8,113 nt of DNA. It comes from an uncultured Emergencia sp. GTDB taxonomy: Bacteria; Bacillota; Clostridia; Peptostreptococcales; Anaerovoracaceae. Each line of letters begins with the position of its first letter. Within the stretch, counting starts at the first letter, position 1. Positions 5,426 through 8,113 of the stretch are shown piece after piece. Both the position numbers and the translations under genes were made by a program. Where the stretch lies: NCBI GenBank assembly GCA_902476665.1, contig CABSEO010000073.1, forward strand, positions 1 through 8,113, read 5' to 3'. Under the pieces are notes generated by a model. The model saw nothing but the letters and a program-made list of their open reading frames with translations. It ran no database searches and had not been told where the DNA came from.

Positions 5426-6166
5426 TTATACTTTCTCATAGATCCTCAAAACTTCTTGAGTATAACCGCCTTTTTCATTATGCACTGCAATGGGCGGAAG
5501 TATTTTTAACTCTCTTCCGGAATTCTTCACACAATGGATCAGCAGAATATTGGGTTTTTCCATCGGTTTCCCGCTGACAAAGCAAATCTCCTTCGGCTCA
5601 AGACGATGTTTTCTGCATCCTTCACAGATGTCCACCAGCCTTGCTGGCCTATGCACCATGTAAAAGTCGCCTTTATCCCGCAAAAGTCTTGCCGCACCGG
5701 CCAGAAAATCATCTAGAGAAGCTGTAGTTTCATGACGAGCGATAGCCCTGGCTCTGTTTTTACTCTCAATCCCTCGGCTGCCTGCCGTGTAGGGCGGATT
5801 GCTGGTAACAATATCAAAACTTTCCCGCAAATCACTGTCAAAGCCAAAACTGCATATATCCCCCAAAAAAGCATGAAGTCTTTCAGTAAGGCCATTGTAT
5901 TCGAAATTCTTTGCCGCCAGCTTCCAGGAATGTTCCTGAATCTCCAGTCCTCCGATATAAGCAGCGCGGGTCTTATGACTGAGAATCAGCGGAACTATGC
6001 CGGTTCCTGTCCCAAGATCCATGATTCTTGTATCTTTTTTGTCAGCGGCTGCACTTTCTGCAGCAAATCCTGCCAGCAGTACAGCATCCACTCCATAGCA
6101 GAATTCCTCGGGCTGCTGAAAAATCTGCAGGCCGCCAAACCCTATATCATCAAGCCGCAGTTCCAC
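5426..6166 (-). CDS. trmN6: TrmN6/YabB-family SAM-dependent N6-adenine methyltransferase
   Basis: Class I methyltransferase of the family of E. coli TrmN6 (YfiC), which methylates A37 of tRNA-Val, and B. subtilis YabB. The 246 residues show the SAM-binding motif DLGTGTGIVPL (50-60), an acidic residue closing the next strand in GLEIQ (73-77) and the catalytic NPPY (123-126) that marks amino-group methylation of adenine. ARHE (143-146) and the C-terminal MEKPNILLIHCVK segment also fit this family. The start is GTG with AAGGAG 6 bases upstream inside the last codons of ricT; only 3 bases separate the genes. It is the last gene of the tmk-holB-ricT block. The fold and chemistry are clear, but the RNA substrate of Gram-positive members is less certain, so the symbol is by homology. 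Confidence 0.9.
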   Translation of the reverse strand: MELRLDDIGFGGLQIFQQPEEFCYGVDAVLLAGFAAESAAADKKDTRIMDLGTGTGIVPLILSHKTRAAYIGGLEIQEHSWKLAAKNFEYNGLTERLHAFLGDICSFGFDSDLRESFDIVTSNPPYTAGSRGIESKNRARAIARHETTASLDDFLAGAARLLRDKGDFYMVHRPARLVDICEGCRKHRLEPKEICFVSGKPMEKPNILLIHCVKNSGRELKILPPIAVHNEKGGYTQEVLRIYEKV

Positions 6167-6169
6167 GAA

Positions 6170-7102
6170 TCACTCCTTAATCAGAGCCTTCAGCTCATCA
6201 ATATATTCTTCATCAACATCTTTAAGTAAATCCTGATTCTGCTGCTGACGTCCCTGCTTCTTGTGACGATCCAGTCTTCTGATTTCGTCTTTTGGATATG
6301 TGAAAATCTCGGTGGATAACTTTTCGGCCCCGTCCTCATCCTTTTCACCTGTATAAAGTCTGACCTTAACTTTGCTTTCCAGAATGTTCGTCTCTACCAC
6401 TTTTCCCATTCCATCCCGGGTTTTAACTTTTTCACCGTTATCAGGCAGCCCTTTCCTGAGTTCCATATAGATATCATTTTCGTATTTCAGACAACACATC
6501 AGCCTGCCGCAAATCCCCGATATCTTTGTGGGATTCAAGGACAGATTCTGTACCTTGGCCATTTTGATGGACACAGGTTCAAAATCTGAAAGCCAGGTAC
6601 TGCAGCAAAGACTCTTTCCGCAGGAACCAATTCCTCCAAGCATCTTTGCCTCGTCTCTGACCCCGATCTGGCGAAGCTCGATACGCATTTTAAACACACC
6701 AGCCAGATCCTTGACCAGTTCTCTGAAATCCACTCTTCCATCCGCAGTAAAGTAGAAAATAATCTTATTATTGTCAAAGGTATACTCTACATCTATGAGT
6801 TTCATTTCCAGGCCATGTTTTTCAATTTTCTCCTGACACTGCCGCAGAGCCTTTTCTTTTTTCTTCTCATTTTCTTCATGCCGTCTGATATCATCCTCAT
6901 CGGCAATTCTGATAATTTTTTTCAGCGGCTGTACCAGCTCTTCTTCCCTGATCTCCGTAATATCCATCGTCACAGTTCCAAATTCCAGTCCTCTGGCTGT
7001 TTCTACAATGACAGATTCTCCCAGAGAAATCTCCAGTTCATCCGGATCAAAGTAGTAAACCTTTCCGGCATTTTTAAACCTTACACCCGCAACTTTCACC
7101 AT
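6170..7102 (-). CDS. ricT: RicT (YaaT), PSP1-domain regulatory protein
   Basis: In B. subtilis RicT joins RicA (YmcA) and RicF (YlbF) in an iron-sulfur complex that works with RNase Y on mRNA maturation and is needed for sporulation, competence and biofilm formation. Here it has 310 residues. The N-terminal part (about 1-60) is followed by a charged helix (about 68-95) and the PSP1 core with GIGSCGKSLCCSTW and SGICGRLMCCLKYE. This places cysteines at 161, 166, 167, 198, 203 and 204, the clustered set expected of the 4Fe-4S ligands. The C-terminus, after DRHKKQGRQQQNQD, is acidic and variable. ATG 7102 is preceded by GGAGG formed by the last two Gly codons of holB, with 3 bases between the genes, indicating tight translational coupling. 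Its partners RicA and RicF are not in this window. Confidence 0.94.
   Translation of the reverse strand: MVKVAGVRFKNAGKVYYFDPDELEISLGESVIVETARGLEFGTVTMDITEIREEELVQPLKKIIRIADEDDIRRHEENEKKKEKALRQCQEKIEKHGLEMKLIDVEYTFDNNKIIFYFTADGRVDFRELVKDLAGVFKMRIELRQIGVRDEAKMLGGIGSCGKSLCCSTWLSDFEPVSIKMAKVQNLSLNPTKISGICGRLMCCLKYENDIYMELRKGLPDNGEKVKTRDGMGKVVETNILESKVKVRLYTGEKDEDGAEKLSTEIFTYPKDEIRRLDRHKKQGRQQQNQDLLKDVDEEYIDELKALIKE
6173..6178 (-). promoter_or_regulatory. Ribosome binding site of trmN6 inside the end of ricT
   Basis: AAGGAG, part of the final Lys and Glu codons of ricT, lies 6 bases before the GTG start at 6166. It supports GTG as the start and coupling to ricT translation. Confidence 0.8.
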
Positions 7103-7105
7103 ATT

Positions 7106-7915
7106 TTATCCTCCAATTTTCAAAACCAGATTCCTGATTGCATATCTATAATTCACATTAGCCAGAAGATCCCTTCTCGCTGCTTCAATATATTTAATGT
7201 TGGCTATCAACCTTTCTTTTTTCACAGCTCCCGGACCATCTTCCGTCAAATACTGTCTGTAAAGTCTCTCCAGACCGTCCAGCAGCACAAAAGCATCTTT
7301 TCTGTCCCTGACTGCCTTTGTCAGATACTCCTTTAAATCACAGAAATATGCTCTCTGCAAAATCATTTTCATCAGCCCTTCTGCTGTTTCCAGATTCATA
7401 TTCTCAGATATCTGCACAAAATTTCCCAAACGGTAGATAATACAGCGGGAGGTAATAGTCTGCAGAAGATTTTCAGTATTCTCAGAGAGCAGAATAATGA
7501 TAGTTCCCGCATTAGGTTCTTCCAGAGTTTTCAGCAGTCGATTCTGCGCTCTCACTGTCATGGTATCTGCGTCTTCAATGACAGCTATATTCCTGCTGCC
7601 GCCCGAAGGTTTATTCTTCAGTTTCTCCTGCAGCGATGAAATCGACGCATCTTTCAAAGACAGATCGTCGGCTCTGACTGTATAAAGATCCTCATAATTA
7701 TCATGGTCAATTTTTCTGCAGATTACACATTCATCACAACCAATCCCAGGCGCTTGGGTACAAAGTATCGCTTTGACAAAATCTCTGGCAAAAGCTGCTT
7801 TGTCAATGCAACTGTCTCCCTCAATAATATAGGCGTGGGATACTCTTCCGGCAGCCGCCGCTCTGCTGATTCTGTTCACTAGCTTATCAAATTCAGTATA
7901 ATCTTTTAATGACAT
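7106..7915 (-). CDS. holB: DNA polymerase III delta-prime subunit (clamp loader)
   Basis: Delta-prime is the rigid stator of the clamp loader that places the DnaN sliding clamp on primed DNA. The 269-residue protein shows HAYIIEGD near 27, where the Walker A site should be; Lys39 remains but the GKT/GKS signature is lost, as expected because delta-prime does not hydrolyse ATP. Cys52, Cys60, Cys63 and Cys66 form the AAA+ zinc-binding module, VIEDAD (112-117) is the Walker B-like strand, then LLKTLEEP (127-134) and the family's SRC motif (156-158). It is shorter than many delta-prime proteins (often over 300 residues), mainly in the C-terminal helical domain. ATG 7915 lies 2 bases after the tmk stop with a modest AAAGG upstream, so translation is probably coupled. 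It is the second visible gene of the tmk-holB-ricT-trmN6 operon. Confidence 0.94.
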   Translation of the reverse strand: MSLKDYTEFDKLVNRISRAAAAGRVSHAYIIEGDSCIDKAAFARDFVKAILCTQAPGIGCDECVICRKIDHDNYEDLYTVRADDLSLKDASISSLQEKLKNKPSGGSRNIAVIEDADTMTVRAQNRLLKTLEEPNAGTIIILLSENTENLLQTITSRCIIYRLGNFVQISENMNLETAEGLMKMILQRAYFCDLKEYLTKAVRDRKDAFVLLDGLERLYRQYLTEDGPGAVKKERLIANIKYIEAARRDLLANVNYRYAIRNLVLKIGG

Positions 7916-7917
7916 AT

Positions 7918-8113
7918 TCAGCCTTTCAGAATTCGCTCAAGATGAGCATAAATTTCCCTGCGGACAGATTCCCGATCACCGCCTGCGTCAATCTCCACAA
8001 AACGCTGCGGATACATCTGTGCCAGTTTGCGATAGCCCTCATACACTTTGTTATGAAATTCTATCTTCTCCTGTTCCAGTGCTCTCATGATATCCAGAGA
8101 TCCCTGGTAAGTC
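7918..8113 (-). CDS. tmk: Thymidylate kinase, C-terminal part only
   Basis: This is the last 64 codons plus a TGA stop of an open reading frame that enters from the right edge. The fragment, with [15 protein letters not shown], then [12 protein letters not shown] and a final helix ending ERILKG, matches the C-terminal region of dTMP kinase: the F-x-x-x-V-x-x-G-Y helix after the lid, the strand ending VEIDA, and the terminal helix. Tmk phosphorylates dTMP to dTDP for dTTP synthesis. The P-loop, DRY/DRH motif and lid lie outside the window, so the catalytic core cannot be checked. Its position directly before holB supports the call, since tmk and holB are commonly neighbours in bacteria, although in B. 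subtilis darA and yaaR lie between them. Confidence 0.9.
   Translation of the reverse strand, partial: TYQGSLDIMRALEQEKIEFHNKVYEGYRKLAQMYPQRFVEIDAGGDRESVRREIYAHLERILKG

Noticed and set aside
5732..6229. A 165-codon open frame on the plus strand opposite trmN6
   Set aside because: Fully antisense to a motif-complete methyltransferase, no ribosome binding site or domain seen.
7789..7830. holB degenerate P-loop taken as a damaged gene
   Set aside because: Delta-prime subunits commonly lack a functional ATP site; the zinc cysteines, SRC motif and open frame are intact.

Overview
The window looks like an ordinary chromosomal region of an endospore-forming, low-to-moderate-GC Firmicute, most likely a Clostridia member of the Lachnospiraceae type. 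The evidence is a class III fructose-1,6-bisphosphatase, a SpoIID sporulation hydrolase, a clostridial AbrB with a C-terminal four-cysteine tail, the tmk-holB-ricT-trmN6 block, strong purine-rich ribosome binding sites and consensus sigma-A promoters. The lineage is an inference from gene content, not from a search. I see no insertion sequence, phage gene, CRISPR array, riboswitch or integration site, and no gene-free stretch longer than about 180 bases.

Layout, left to right. A tRNA-Arg(ACG) on the minus strand runs off the left edge and has a perfect consensus promoter (83-111). Then come the fbp terminator and fbp (minus, 233-2182). A 106-bp divergent interval carries interleaved promoters for fbp and for spoIID (plus, 2289-3245). 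spoIID converges on murA (minus, 3335-4600), with a 12-bp-stem hairpin between them that has a U-tract only in the murA direction. murA has its own promoter behind a symmetrical terminator that closes the preceding unit: a small membrane protein of unknown function plus abrB. To the right is a tightly packed minus-strand operon, tmk (partial) - holB - ricT - trmN6, with gaps of 2, 3 and 3 bases; the ribosome binding sites of ricT and trmN6 lie in the last codons of the preceding gene.

How the genes fit together. The right block combines dTTP supply (Tmk), the DNA polymerase III clamp loader (HolB), an RNase Y accessory factor (RicT) and a tRNA/RNA-type methyltransferase (TrmN6), an association also seen near the origin of Bacillus subtilis. 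AbrB and RicT are transition-state and sporulation regulators, SpoIID remodels peptidoglycan during engulfment, and MurA makes the first committed peptidoglycan precursor. Fbp is the gluconeogenic phosphatase. Compared with B. subtilis, darA/yaaR are absent between tmk and holB, yabA-yazA-rsmI are absent around trmN6, and an unrecognised membrane protein sits where rsmI would be.

I did not find a new biological system. The best leads are regulatory: the overlapping fbp/spoIID promoters, a possible spoIID transcript antisense to murA, symmetrical elements at the murA and abrB-unit promoters, and a shortened catalytic loop in SpoIID.
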